Made by a program: the position numbers and the translations under genes
Part shown: positions 36,349-46,612 of the stretch, in pieces
Layout: every line of letters begins with the position of its first letter
How positions within the stretch are numbered: the first letter of the stretch is position 1
Source of the DNA: Modestobacter sp. VKM Ac-2982
GTDB lineage: Bacteria > Actinomycetota > Actinomycetes > Mycobacteriales > Geodermatophilaceae
Assembly: GCF_026967935.1 (NCBI RefSeq)
Contig: NZ_JAPVBL010000002.1
Coordinates: 124,001-188,000, forward strand
Reading direction: 5' to 3'
DNA length: 64,000 nucleotides
The notes under the pieces: model-generated
The model's database searches: none
Told to the model about the DNA's origin: nothing
The model's input: only the letters and a program-made list of their open reading frames with translations

Positions 36349-37296
36349 TCAGGAGCTCCCCTCGGCTCGGGCGTGCAGCTGCAGCTTGGCGAACAGGTCC
36401 TCGATCATCAGCCGGCAGTCGAGGTGGGTGTAGACGCGCATCGGCCGCGCATCGGGAACGTCGGTGTACTGCCCGTCCGCAGAGATCCTCGGTGTGTCCC
36501 GGACGACGTGCCGACTCGAGGAGGGGTCCGGCTCGAACGCCGACTGCAGCGCGGTGAGCAGCACCAGCGGGTTGTCGCCGAGGATGTAGGTCTCGCCGAG
36601 GTCGAACCCGTGCTGGAGGGCCTCCGTACGGAGGCCGTCCAGCGCGGCGAACAGTCGCGCACCCAGCGGCCCCTGCTCGGCCATCCGCAGCTGCAGCTCG
36701 GCGAAGGTGGCCAGCGTCTGCCGGTAGGCGTCGCGCGGCACCTGCCAGATCGGGACGGCGGAGTCACCGAACACGATCGACCCGGCCAGCACGTCGATGA
36801 GCAGGTTGTACTCGATCGGCATCGCGCCCGCCGGCGGCTCGGCCAGGCCGGAGTGCTCGGGCCCGCCGATCCAGACCAGCGTGAGCCGCTCGGCGATCCG
36901 CGGCTCGATCAGCCAGGCACTGGCGACCTCGGTGAGCCCGGCACCCGCGCAGACGTACAGCGGGCTGTCGACGTCGGTGCGCATGGCCTCGGCGACCAGC
37001 GCCTCGGCCGCCGCGGACCGGATCGGCGTCACCCGGTCGGTCAGACCGACGTTGGACCCGGCGAGGACCGGGACGTCGGGGCGTCCGGCCAGCGCGAGCA
37101 CCTCGCGGGCGAGCTCGGCGGCGTTGTCGGCGGTGGTGTCCGAGGGGTCGAAGTGGTCACCGGGCCGCAGGTGCGAGCCGATGACCAGCCGCAGGTCGAC
37201 CGACGGTGAGAGCGCGTGGTGCGCGAGCTGGACGAGGCCGTCGGGGTCACCGCTGAAGTCGTTGTCGACGACGACGCGGATACGGGGCTGCTTCAT
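36349..37296 (-). CDS. Nucleoside-hydrolase-like protein, copy B
   Basis: A 315-residue protein with the same unusual motif as the protein at 27189: VVVDNDFSGDPDGL (Asp11, Asp13, Asp17, Asp19), plus SPLYVCAGAGLTEVA and the shared RLTLVWIGG. The two clearly form a subfamily distinct from classical inosine-uridine hydrolases. It starts 3 bases after the stop of the MFS exporter gene and is thus probably the third gene of a tetR-exporter-hydrolase operon. It may hydrolyse a glycosylated or nucleoside-like compound. Function unproven. Confidence 0.8.
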   Translation of the reverse strand: MKQPRIRVVVDNDFSGDPDGLVQLAHHALSPSVDLRLVIGSHLRPGDHFDPSDTTADNAAELAREVLALAGRPDVPVLAGSNVGLTDRVTPIRSAAAEALVAEAMRTDVDSPLYVCAGAGLTEVASAWLIEPRIAERLTLVWIGGPEHSGLAEPPAGAMPIEYNLLIDVLAGSIVFGDSAVPIWQVPRDAYRQTLATFAELQLRMAEQGPLGARLFAALDGLRTEALQHGFDLGETYILGDNPLVLLTALQSAFEPDPSSSRHVVRDTPRISADGQYTDVPDARPMRVYTHLDCRLMIEDLFAKLQLHARAEGSS

Positions 37297-37299
37297 CGG

Positions 37300-39631
<2,332 letters not shown>

Positions 39632-39652
39632 GTCGAGAGCATGGCAGGGAAA

Positions 39653-39686
39653 GTGCACGGACTGCAAACATGCGCAGACTGCACGG
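39653..39686. promoter_or_regulatory. Direct repeats upstream of the TetR gene
   Basis: GACTGCA at 39660-39666 and again at 39677-39683 (17 bases apart), with TGCACGG at 39654-39660 and 39680-39686, giving GTGCA...TGCAC outer ends. This is the only AT-richer stretch in the divergent gap and may hold the TetR operator and promoter. Not a clean palindrome, so confidence is low. Confidence 0.35.
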
Positions 39687-39762
39687 CGTGCCGGCTGAGG
39701 GCGGTGTCGGCGCGGAGGTCACCGGGTGGGCGGCACCGGCGGCCATCGGCGAGGATCGGCCG

Positions 39763-40629
39763 GTGACCGATCCCGAGCTCCCGCCCCTCGCCGTCACCGG
39801 GTCGACCGGACGGCTCGGCGGCCGGGTCGCCCGGCTGCTCGCCGATGCCGGGGTGAGCCAGCGCTTGCTGGTCCGTGACCCGGCCCGCGCCCCGCAGCTG
39901 CCCGGCACCACCGTCGCCACCGCGCCCTACGGCGACCGGGCGGCCGTGCGCGAAGCGCTGACCGGCGTCGGCACGGTCTTCATGGTCTCGGGCAGCGAGT
40001 CCGCCGACCGGGTCGAGCAGCACCGCAGCTTCCTCGACGCGGCGGCCGACGCCGGGGTCGGTCACCTGGTCTACCTCTCCTTCCTCGGCGCCGCGCCGGA
40101 CGCGACGTTCCTGCTGGCCCGCGACCACTGGGCCACCGAGGAGCACGCCCGCTCGCTCGGGCTGGCCACGACGTTCCTCCGTGACGGGCTCTACGCCGAG
40201 GACATGCCGGAGATGGTCGGCGAGGACGGCGTGATCCGCGGACCCGCCGGTGACGGCCAGGCGTCGGTGGTGGCGCTGGACGACATCGCCGCCGTCGCCG
40301 CCCTCGTGCTGCAGGACCCGGTGCCGCACGCCGGGGCGGTCTACGACCTCACCGGGCCGGCGGCGCTGACCCTCGGCGAGATCGCCGAGACGATCACCGC
40401 CGTGATCGGCCGGCCGGTGCGCTACCAGCTGGAGACCGTGGCGGAGGCCCACGCCTCCCGGGCCCAGTTCGAGGCACCCGAGTGGCTGGTGGACGCCTGG
40501 GTCTCCACGTACACGGCGATCGCGGCGGGGGAGATGGCCCCGGTCAGCAGCGACGTCCCCGAGCTGCTGGGCCGCCCGGCCACCCCGCTGGCCGAGGTGC
40601 TGCGGCGGACGGAGGCAACGGCAGGATGA
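39763..40629 (+). CDS. NmrA-like NAD(P)H-dependent oxidoreductase
   Basis: A 288-residue atypical SDR: NAD(P)-binding VTGSTGRLGGRVARLL near the N-terminus, LLVRDPARAPQLPG (an Arg after the second strand, which suggests NADP), and the mid-region LVYLSFLGAAPDATF. No YxxxK catalytic pair is evident, so it fits the NmrA/azoreductase-like branch, which may sense or reduce quinone-like compounds. GTG at 39763 lacks a clear Shine-Dalgarno site; an ATG at 39670 would lie within the TetR promoter region and is unlikely. Function uncertain. Confidence 0.82.
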   Translation: MTDPELPPLAVTGSTGRLGGRVARLLADAGVSQRLLVRDPARAPQLPGTTVATAPYGDRAAVREALTGVGTVFMVSGSESADRVEQHRSFLDAAADAGVGHLVYLSFLGAAPDATFLLARDHWATEEHARSLGLATTFLRDGLYAEDMPEMVGEDGVIRGPAGDGQASVVALDDIAAVAALVLQDPVPHAGAVYDLTGPAALTLGEIAETITAVIGRPVRYQLETVAEAHASRAQFEAPEWLVDAWVSTYTAIAAGEMAPVSSDVPELLGRPATPLAEVLRRTEATAG

Positions 40630-40633
40630 GCCG

Positions 40634-41836
40634 GTGACCCGGACACCGCACCTCGCCTCCCGGCTGCAGGGCTTCGGGACGACGGTCTTCGCCGAGATGA
40701 GCGCGCTGGCCGCCGCCACCGGCGCGATCAACCTGGGCCAGGGCTTCCCCGACGAGCCGGGCCCGGCCGAGGTCCTCGACGTCGCCCGGGCGGCGATCGG
40801 CACGGCGCACGACCAGTACCCGCCGGGCCCCGGTCAGCCCGACCTGCGGGCCGCGATCGCCGAGCACCAGCAGCGGTTCCGCGGCCTGACCTACGACCCG
40901 GTCGACGAGGTGCTGGTCACGGCCGGGGCGACCGAGGCGCTGACCGCCGCGCTGCTCGGGCTGCTCGAGCCCGGCGACGAGGTGGTGCTGTTCGAGCCCA
41001 TGTACGACAGCTACGCCGCGGCGGTGGCGATGGCCGGCGGGGTGCTGCGCCCGGTTCCGCTCCGCCCGCCGTCCTCGGTCGCCGGCGAGGTCGCCACCGG
41101 ACCCTGGACCTTCGACGAGGCCGAGCTGCGGGCGGCGGTCACCCCGCGGGCGCGGCTGCTGCTGCTGAACACCCCGCACAACCCGACCGGCAAGGTGTTC
41201 ACCCGCGCCGAGCTGGCGGTGCTCGCCGAGGTGGCCACTGCCGCGGACCTGCTGGTGCTCACCGACGAGGTCTACGAGCACCTGGTGTTCGCCGGCGCCG
41301 AGCACGTCTCGATCGCCACCCTGCCCGACATGGCCGAGCGCACCCTGGTTGTGAGCAGCGGCGGCAAGACGTTCAACACCACCGGCTGGAAGACCGGCTG
41401 GATCTGCGGCCCGGCACCGCTGGTGGCAGCGGCCCGCACCGCCAAGCAGTACCTCACCTTCGTCAACGGCGGCCCGTTCCAGCCGGCGATCGCCGCCGGG
41501 CTCCGGCTGCCCGACGAGTACTTCACCCGCGCCGCCGCCGACCTGCAGCGCCGCCGCGACCTCCTCGTGGCCGGGCTGGCCGACGCCGGGCTGCCGGTGG
41601 TGAGCCCGGAGGCCACCTACTTCGCCACCGTCGACGTCCGCCCGCGGCAGCCCGACGGCGACGGCATCGCGTTCTGCCGGTCCCTGCCCGGGCGGGCCGG
41701 GGTGGTCGCCGTCCCGACCGTGGTCTTCTATGCCCCGGAGCACGCGGAGCTGGGGCGGCACCTGGTGCGGTTCGCGTTCTGCAAGCGTGACGAGGTGCTG
41801 GCCGAGGCGGCCGCGCGGTTGAGGAGGCTGGCATGA
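40634..41836 (+). CDS. PLP-dependent aminotransferase (glutamine/methionine transaminase type)
   Basis: A 400-residue class I/II aminotransferase: INLGQGFPDEPGP at the N-terminus, LLLNTPHNPTGKVF, and Schiff-base Lys245 in SSGGKTFNTTGWKTGW. This branch includes methionine aminotransferase YbdL, kynurenine/glutamine transaminase K and DapC. The next gene is an omega-amidase homolog with a 4-base overlap, the partner expected for a glutamine transaminase that regenerates methionine or phenylalanine from their keto acids (inference from family knowledge). GTG start, 4 bases after the previous gene. Confidence 0.9.
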   Translation: MTRTPHLASRLQGFGTTVFAEMSALAAATGAINLGQGFPDEPGPAEVLDVARAAIGTAHDQYPPGPGQPDLRAAIAEHQQRFRGLTYDPVDEVLVTAGATEALTAALLGLLEPGDEVVLFEPMYDSYAAAVAMAGGVLRPVPLRPPSSVAGEVATGPWTFDEAELRAAVTPRARLLLLNTPHNPTGKVFTRAELAVLAEVATAADLLVLTDEVYEHLVFAGAEHVSIATLPDMAERTLVVSSGGKTFNTTGWKTGWICGPAPLVAAARTAKQYLTFVNGGPFQPAIAAGLRLPDEYFTRAAADLQRRRDLLVAGLADAGLPVVSPEATYFATVDVRPRQPDGDGIAFCRSLPGRAGVVAVPTVVFYAPEHAELGRHLVRFAFCKRDEVLAEAAARLRRLA

Positions 41837-42588
41837 GGATCGCGGCGGTGCAGCACGACATCGTCTGGGAGGACCGGGCGGCGAACTTCGCCCGGCTGGC
41901 CCCGCAGGTGGCCCGCGCGGTGGGCGCCGGGGCGGAGCTGGTGCTGCTCACCGAGACCTTCTCCACCGGCTTCTCGATGACGCCCGGGATCGGCGAACCG
42001 GAGGGTGGGCCGTCGTCTCAGTTCCTCGCCGCGCAGGCCGCCGAGCACGGCGTCTGGGTGGCCGGCACCTGCCCGGAGACCGACGTCGAGGGGGAGCTGC
42101 CCTACAACACGTTCGTGCTCGCCGGCCCGGACGGCACCGCCCACCGCTACCGGAAGCTGCACCCCTTCGCCGACGAACGGACCCGGTTCCGCTCCGGCAC
42201 CGGCCCGGTCACCGTCGACGTCGGTGGCCTGCGGATCACCCCGTTCATCTGCTATGACCTGCGCTTCGCCGACGTGTTCTGGGCGGCCGCGCCGGACACC
42301 GACGTCTACCTGGTGCCGGCGAACTGGCCCAGCCCGCGCCGGCACCACTGGTCGGCGCTGCTGCAGGCCCGGGCGATCGAGAACCAGGCCTACGTGGTCG
42401 GCTGCAACCGGGTCGGCACGGCCGGCGACGGCACCGAGCACGCCGGGGACAGCCGGATCGTCTCCCCGATGGGCGAGCTGCTGGCCACCGCCTCGGGGGT
42501 GGAGACGATCGTGCTGGCCGACGTCGACGCCGCCGAGGTGGCTGCCACCCGGGACCGCTTCCGTTTCCTGGCCGACCGCCGGAGCTGA
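41833..42588 (+). CDS. Omega-amidase-like carbon-nitrogen hydrolase
   Basis: A 251-residue nitrilase-superfamily enzyme with the catalytic triad Glu41 (LLTETFSTGF), Lys108 (YRKLHPF) and Cys140 (ITPFICYDLRF). The short length and these motifs fit the YafV/Nit2 omega-amidases, which hydrolyse 2-oxoglutaramate to 2-oxoglutarate and ammonia. ATGA overlap with the aminotransferase stop supports a coupled transaminase-amidase pathway. Confidence 0.9.
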   Translation: MRIAAVQHDIVWEDRAANFARLAPQVARAVGAGAELVLLTETFSTGFSMTPGIGEPEGGPSSQFLAAQAAEHGVWVAGTCPETDVEGELPYNTFVLAGPDGTAHRYRKLHPFADERTRFRSGTGPVTVDVGGLRITPFICYDLRFADVFWAAAPDTDVYLVPANWPSPRRHHWSALLQARAIENQAYVVGCNRVGTAGDGTEHAGDSRIVSPMGELLATASGVETIVLADVDAAEVAATRDRFRFLADRRS

Positions 42589-42599
42589 GCAGGTGGTGC

Positions 42600-42618
42600 C
42601 CCCGGGGCCAATCCGGGG
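42600..42618 (+). terminator. Short GC hairpin after the omega-amidase gene
   Basis: CCCCGG, 7 bases, CCGGGG, in the 42-base gap before the next lipoprotein gene. Only a 6-bp stem; a weak terminator at best. Confidence 0.3.
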
Positions 42619-42630
42619 TACCGGCGCACC

Positions 42631-43416
42631 GTGCCCACCCGTCGCGCGTTCCTCGCCGCCTCCGGCCAGCTGACCGCGGCGGCCCTGCTGGCGGCCTGCG
42701 GCGCGCCCAGCCCGGGGGACAGCGGAGAGGAGGCGCCGGACCCGGCGACCCTGGCCGTGCGTCCGGGCAGCGGCCAGCCGACCGGGTCAGCACCGGCCCC
42801 CGGTACGCACCCGCTGGGCGTGGCCGAGGACCGGGACGCCCTGCTGTACGTGCCGCCGACGCTGCCGGCGGAGGGGTCGGTGCCGCTGGTGGTCACCCTG
42901 CACGGCGCAGGTGGGGACGCCGAGGGCGGACTGGCGCCGCTGCGCGGGCTCGCCGACGAGCGCGGTCTGCTCCTGCTGTCCCCGGCCTCACGCGGGACGA
43001 CGTGGGACGCGCTCGGCACCGGCTGGGGCCCGGACGTCGACCACGTCGACCGGGCGCTGCGCGAGGCCCTCGGGCTGCTGCCCGTCGACCCCGGACGGAT
43101 CGCCGTCGCCGGGTTCTCCGACGGCGCCTCCTACGCACTCGGCCTGGGGCTGGCCAACGGCGACCTGTTCAGCGACGTCATCGCCTTCTCGCCGGGCTTC
43201 GTCCCCCCGGCCTCTCGCACCGGTCGCCCTCCGGTCTTCGTCTCGCACGGGGTCGACGACGAGGTGCTGCCGGTGGAGCGGACCAGCCGGCAGATCGTCC
43301 CGGCGCTGCGGGAGGGCGGCTACGAGGTGACCTACCGTGAGTTCGACGGCGGACACACCGTGCTCCCGGAGATCGCTCGGGAGGCCGTCGACCAGCTCGT
43401 CCGGGCGGGCGGTTGA
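42631..43416 (+). CDS. Lipoprotein alpha/beta-hydrolase (LpqC/PHB-depolymerase-like)
   Basis: A 261-residue exported esterase. The N-terminus MPTRRAFLAASGQLTAAALL has a twin-arginine-like motif followed by lipobox LAAC (Cys23), so it is probably a Tat-exported lipoprotein. Catalytic Ser in VAGFSDGASYALGL, Asp in GVDDEVLPV, His in FDGGHTVLPE. Related to LpqC and to esterases annotated as polyhydroxybutyrate depolymerases; substrate not known. GTG start with no clear Shine-Dalgarno site. Confidence 0.85.
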   Translation: MPTRRAFLAASGQLTAAALLAACGAPSPGDSGEEAPDPATLAVRPGSGQPTGSAPAPGTHPLGVAEDRDALLYVPPTLPAEGSVPLVVTLHGAGGDAEGGLAPLRGLADERGLLLLSPASRGTTWDALGTGWGPDVDHVDRALREALGLLPVDPGRIAVAGFSDGASYALGLGLANGDLFSDVIAFSPGFVPPASRTGRPPVFVSHGVDDEVLPVERTSRQIVPALREGGYEVTYREFDGGHTVLPEIAREAVDQLVRAGG

Positions 43417-43484
43417 CCGGCCAGATCGACCGCTGTGCACCCCGGTGAGCATGCCGGGTCGTCAGAGCGGGCAGGCTGGAGGAC

Positions 43485-43506
43485 CCTGGTACAGGTAGGT
43501 ACCAGG
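43485..43506. promoter_or_regulatory. Palindrome in the leader of the cold-shock-domain gene
   Basis: CCTGGTAC, AGGTAG, GTACCAGG: a perfect 8-bp dyad 31 bases before the ATG of the four-domain cold-shock protein. As RNA it would form a hairpin just upstream of the GGAG ribosome site (43523-43528); as DNA it could be an operator. Cold-shock genes are often controlled through their leader RNA. Confidence 0.45.
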
Positions 43507-43536
43507 TGGGACGTCGAGATGTGCAGGAGCTAGAGG

Positions 43537-44643
43537 ATGTCGCAGGGCACGGTCAAGTGGTTCAACGCCGAGAAGGGGTTCGGGTTCATCGAGCCCGACG
43601 ATGGTGGGCAGGACGTGTTCGCGCACTTCTCCGCGATCGCCGACGACGGGGGCTTCCGCAGCCTGGACGAGGGGCAGCGGGTCGAGTACACCGCCAGCGC
43701 CGGCGACCGCGGCATGCAGGCGGACTCCATCCAGCCCCTGGGCGGCGGCGGTGGCCGGCCCGCCCGTGAGGAGCGCGGTCACCGCGACGACCCCCGGCAG
43801 GTCCGCGCGCCGCAGGCCCCCCGCAGTGGTGGCGGCGGCTCGGAGGGCACGGTCCGCTGGTTCAACGCCGAGAAGGGCTTCGGGTTCATCGAGCCCGACG
43901 AGGGCGGGGACGACGTGTTCGTGCACTTCTCCGCGATCGCCGACGACGGTGGCTACCGCAGCCTGGACGAGGGTCAGCGGGTCGAGTACACCGCCAGCCC
44001 CGGCCAGCGGGGCCTGCAGGCCGACACGGTCCAGCCGCTCGGCGGCGGCCGGGCACCCCAGCGCGAGGAACGCGGCCGCCGGGACGCGCCCGCCCCGCGC
44101 GGCGGGCGTGGCGGCTCCGAGGGCACGGTGCGGTTCTTCAACGCCGAGAAGGGCTTCGGGTTCATCGAGCCCGACGAGGGCGGGGACGACGTGTTCGTGC
44201 ACTTCTCCGCCATCGAGGACGACGGTGGCTACCGCAGCCTGGACGAGGGTCAGCGGGTCGAGTACAGCGCCAGCCCCGGCCAGCGCGGCATGCAGGCCGA
44301 CTCGGTGCGCCCGCTCGGCGGCGGCGGTCGCCCGCCGGCCCGGTACGACGACCGACGTGACGACCGGCGGGACGAGCGGCCCCGCCGGGACGACCGCGCC
44401 GCGCGCGCCCTGCGGGCACCCCGCGGCGGCGGTGCCGGCGCCCAGGGCACCGTGCGGTTCTTCAACGCCGAGAAGGGCTTCGGGTTCATCGAGCCCGACG
44501 AGGGCGGAGACGACGTGTTCGTGCACTTCTCCGCCATCGCCGACCAGGGTGGTTACCGCAGCCTGGACGAGGGTCAGCGGGTCGAGTACACCGCCAGCGT
44601 CGGCGACCGCGGCATGCAGGCCGACTCCGTCCAGCCGCTCTGA
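43537..44643 (+). CDS. Protein with four tandem cold-shock domains
   Basis: A 368-residue protein with four nearly identical CspA-type domains at about 1-68, 101-168, 193-260 and 301-368. Each has RNP1-like KGFGFIEPD and RNP2-like VFVHFSAI (VFAHFSAI in the first) and ends QADSVQPL or similar. The domains are joined by Gly/Arg/Asp-rich linkers of about 32, 24 and 40 residues (for example [17 protein letters not shown]), likely disordered and RNA-binding. Bacterial cold-shock proteins normally have one domain of about 67 residues. GCAGGAG precedes the ATG. Role inferred: multivalent single-stranded nucleic-acid binding (RNA chaperone). The DNA repeats are highly similar, implying recent duplication or conversion. 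Confidence 0.93.
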   Translation: MSQGTVKWFNAEKGFGFIEPDDGGQDVFAHFSAIADDGGFRSLDEGQRVEYTASAGDRGMQADSIQPLGGGGGRPAREERGHRDDPRQVRAPQAPRSGGGGSEGTVRWFNAEKGFGFIEPDEGGDDVFVHFSAIADDGGYRSLDEGQRVEYTASPGQRGLQADTVQPLGGGRAPQREERGRRDAPAPRGGRGGSEGTVRFFNAEKGFGFIEPDEGGDDVFVHFSAIEDDGGYRSLDEGQRVEYSASPGQRGMQADSVRPLGGGGRPPARYDDRRDDRRDERPRRDDRAARALRAPRGGGAGAQGTVRFFNAEKGFGFIEPDEGGDDVFVHFSAIADQGGYRSLDEGQRVEYTASVGDRGMQADSVQPL

Positions 44644-44648
44644 CACCC

Positions 44649-44686
44649 TCCCGCTGACCGCCGGGCACCCGCGGCGGTCAGCGGGA
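44649..44686 (+). terminator. Strong terminator after the cold-shock-domain gene
   Basis: TCCCGCTGACCGCC and GGCGGTCAGCGGGA form a perfect 14-bp stem with a 10-base loop, starting 6 bases after the stop codon and before the acyl-CoA ligase gene. Good rho-independent-like hairpin without a U-tract. Confidence 0.8.
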
Positions 44687-44736
44687 CGGACGGCCCGCCG
44701 CCGACCCCGGGTGCGCCGTCGCGAACGAGGGAACAG

Positions 44737-46431
44737 ATGGTCACCGAGCCGCACCCCAGGACGCCGGAAGCGCCGGCCTGGACCCGGAGCTACGCCGAGG
44801 GCGTTCCGGCCGAAGTCGAGGTCCCCCGGGAGACCGTCCCCGACCTGCTGACCTCGGCGGCGCAGCGGTTCCCCGACCGGCCGGCGCTGGAGTTCTTCGG
44901 TGCCACGACCAGCTACGCCGAGCTACGGGACGCCGTCGCCCGGGCCGCGACGGTGTTGCGCGACCTGGGGGTGCGGCAGGGTGACCGGGTGGCCCTGGTG
45001 CTGCCCAACTGCCCGCAGCACGTGGTCGCCTTCAACGCCGTCCTCCGGCTCGGAGCGGTGGTCGTCGAGCACAACCCGCTCTACACGGCTGAGGAGCTCG
45101 GCTCGCAGTTCCGCGACCACGGGGCCACCGTCGCGGTGGTCTGGAACGTCGTCGCCCCCGTCGTCCAGCAGCTGGACGCCCCGGAGCTGCGCGAGGTGCT
45201 CGCGGTCGACCTGAGCCGGGCGCTGCCGCTGGTGAAGCGGCTGGCGCTGCGGCTGCCGGTGCCCAAGGCCCGGGCCACCCGGGCGGCGATGACGAAGCCG
45301 GCCCCCGGGACGACGTCCTGGGACGCCGTGGTGGCCGACGCGACCCCGCTGGAGGAGACCCACCCGGGTCCGGCGCACGAGGACGTGGCGCTGCTGCAGT
45401 ACACCGGCGGCACCACCGGCAGCCCGAAGGCCGCCGTCCTCACCCACCGGAACCTGGTCGCGAACGTCACCCAGTCCCTGGCCTGGGTGCCCCAGTTGCG
45501 GGCGGGCGAGGAGGTCCTTTACGGCGTCCTCCCGATGTTCCACGCCTACGGGGTGCTGCTCTGCCTGGCTGCGGCGGTGCGCCTGGGGGCGGTGCTGGTG
45601 CTGTTCCCGCGCTTCGACGTCGACCAGGTGCTGGCCGCAGCGAAGAAGCGGCCGCCGACGTTCTTCCCCGGCGTGCCGCCGATGTACCAACGGCTGGCCG
45701 CCGCGGCCGAGGAGCGGGGCGTGGACCTGTCGGGCACCCGGGTGGCGATCTCCGGGGCGATGCCGCTGCCGCTGGAGACCGCCGAGCTGTGGGAGCGGGT
45801 CACCGGTGGGCTGGTCGTGGAGGGCTACGGCATGACCGAGGCTTCGCCCATCGTGATCGGCAACCCGGTCGGCCCGACCCGTCGCCCCGGCACCGTCGGG
45901 CTGCCGTTCCCGTCGACCCGGATGCGGGTGGTCGACCCGGAGGACCCGACGGTCGACCGGGCACCGGGGGAGCGTGGCGAGCTACTGGTGCAGGGGCCCC
46001 AGGTGTTCTCCGGCTACTGGAACCGGCCGGAGGAGACCGCTGCCGTCCTGCTGCCCGGCGGCTGGCTGCGCACCGGCGACGTGGTCGAGGTGGACGACGA
46101 CGGGTTCGTCCGGATCGTCGACCGGATCAAGGAGCTGATCATCACCGGCGGCTTCAACGTCTACCCCTCCGAGGTCGAGGAGGTGCTGAAGGCAGTCGAC
46201 GGCATCACCGACGCCGCCGTCGTCGGCCTGCCCGGCAAGAACGGGGAGGACGTCGTCGCCGCGGTCGTGCTGGAGCGGGAGCTCGACCTGGACGCCGTCC
46301 GCGAGTCCATCCGTGCGTCGCTGGCCGGCTACAAGGTGCCGCGGCGGATCGTGGCGGTCGACGACCTGCCCCGCTCCCAGATCGGCAAGGTGCTCCGCCG
46401 CGATGTCCGCGACCAACTGCTCGCCGACTAG
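44737..46431 (+). CDS. fadD: Long-chain fatty-acid-CoA ligase-like AMP-forming synthetase
   Basis: A 564-residue ANL-superfamily enzyme: P-loop YTGGTTGSPKAAVLTHRN at about 222, VEGYGMTEASP (A5 motif), and GWLRTGDVVEVDDDGFVRIVDRIKELIITGGFNVYP (A7-A8, broken here only by description) followed by the A10 lysine in PRSQIGKVLRRD. This order and the length suit long-chain acyl-CoA ligases, which activate fatty acids with ATP and CoA. Substrate chain length is not readable. GAGGGA lies 8 bases before the ATG. It appears monocistronic, just before the lower-GC region. Confidence 0.88.
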   Translation: MVTEPHPRTPEAPAWTRSYAEGVPAEVEVPRETVPDLLTSAAQRFPDRPALEFFGATTSYAELRDAVARAATVLRDLGVRQGDRVALVLPNCPQHVVAFNAVLRLGAVVVEHNPLYTAEELGSQFRDHGATVAVVWNVVAPVVQQLDAPELREVLAVDLSRALPLVKRLALRLPVPKARATRAAMTKPAPGTTSWDAVVADATPLEETHPGPAHEDVALLQYTGGTTGSPKAAVLTHRNLVANVTQSLAWVPQLRAGEEVLYGVLPMFHAYGVLLCLAAAVRLGAVLVLFPRFDVDQVLAAAKKRPPTFFPGVPPMYQRLAAAAEERGVDLSGTRVAISGAMPLPLETAELWERVTGGLVVEGYGMTEASPIVIGNPVGPTRRPGTVGLPFPSTRMRVVDPEDPTVDRAPGERGELLVQGPQVFSGYWNRPEETAAVLLPGGWLRTGDVVEVDDDGFVRIVDRIKELIITGGFNVYPSEVEEVLKAVDGITDAAVVGLPGKNGEDVVAAVVLERELDLDAVRESIRASLAGYKVPRRIVAVDDLPRSQIGKVLRRDVRDQLLAD

Positions 46432-46504
46432 CGGAACTGGTCGGGCCGGCTGCTCCCCGAGTGGTTCGGTGAGCTTCCCGAAACCGCCCTCCCAGCGAAT
46501 CGGT

Positions 46505-46536
46505 GCTGGTGTCCCTGAGCGGCCCACTATGGGACA
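46505..46536 (+). repeat. Short dispersed repeat, copy 1
   Basis: A 32-bp unit starting GCTGGTGTCCCTGAGCGGCC and ending CACTATGGGACA, 73 bases after the acyl-CoA ligase stop. GTCCC and GGGAC form an inverted repeat. It is identical over 32 bases to copy 2 at 47583. No transposase is nearby. Confidence 0.8.
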
Positions 46537-46612
46537 GGGGTCGAGGGGTGGCTGCGATGACGTGCTGCCGTCGCTGCGACGGTCCGACGCCGGGGGGAGG
46601 CGGTGCGATGGC

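Noticed and set aside
43537-44643. Regularly spaced DNA repeats that could suggest a CRISPR array
   Set aside because: The repeats are about 200 bases, in one open reading frame, and encode four cold-shock domains.
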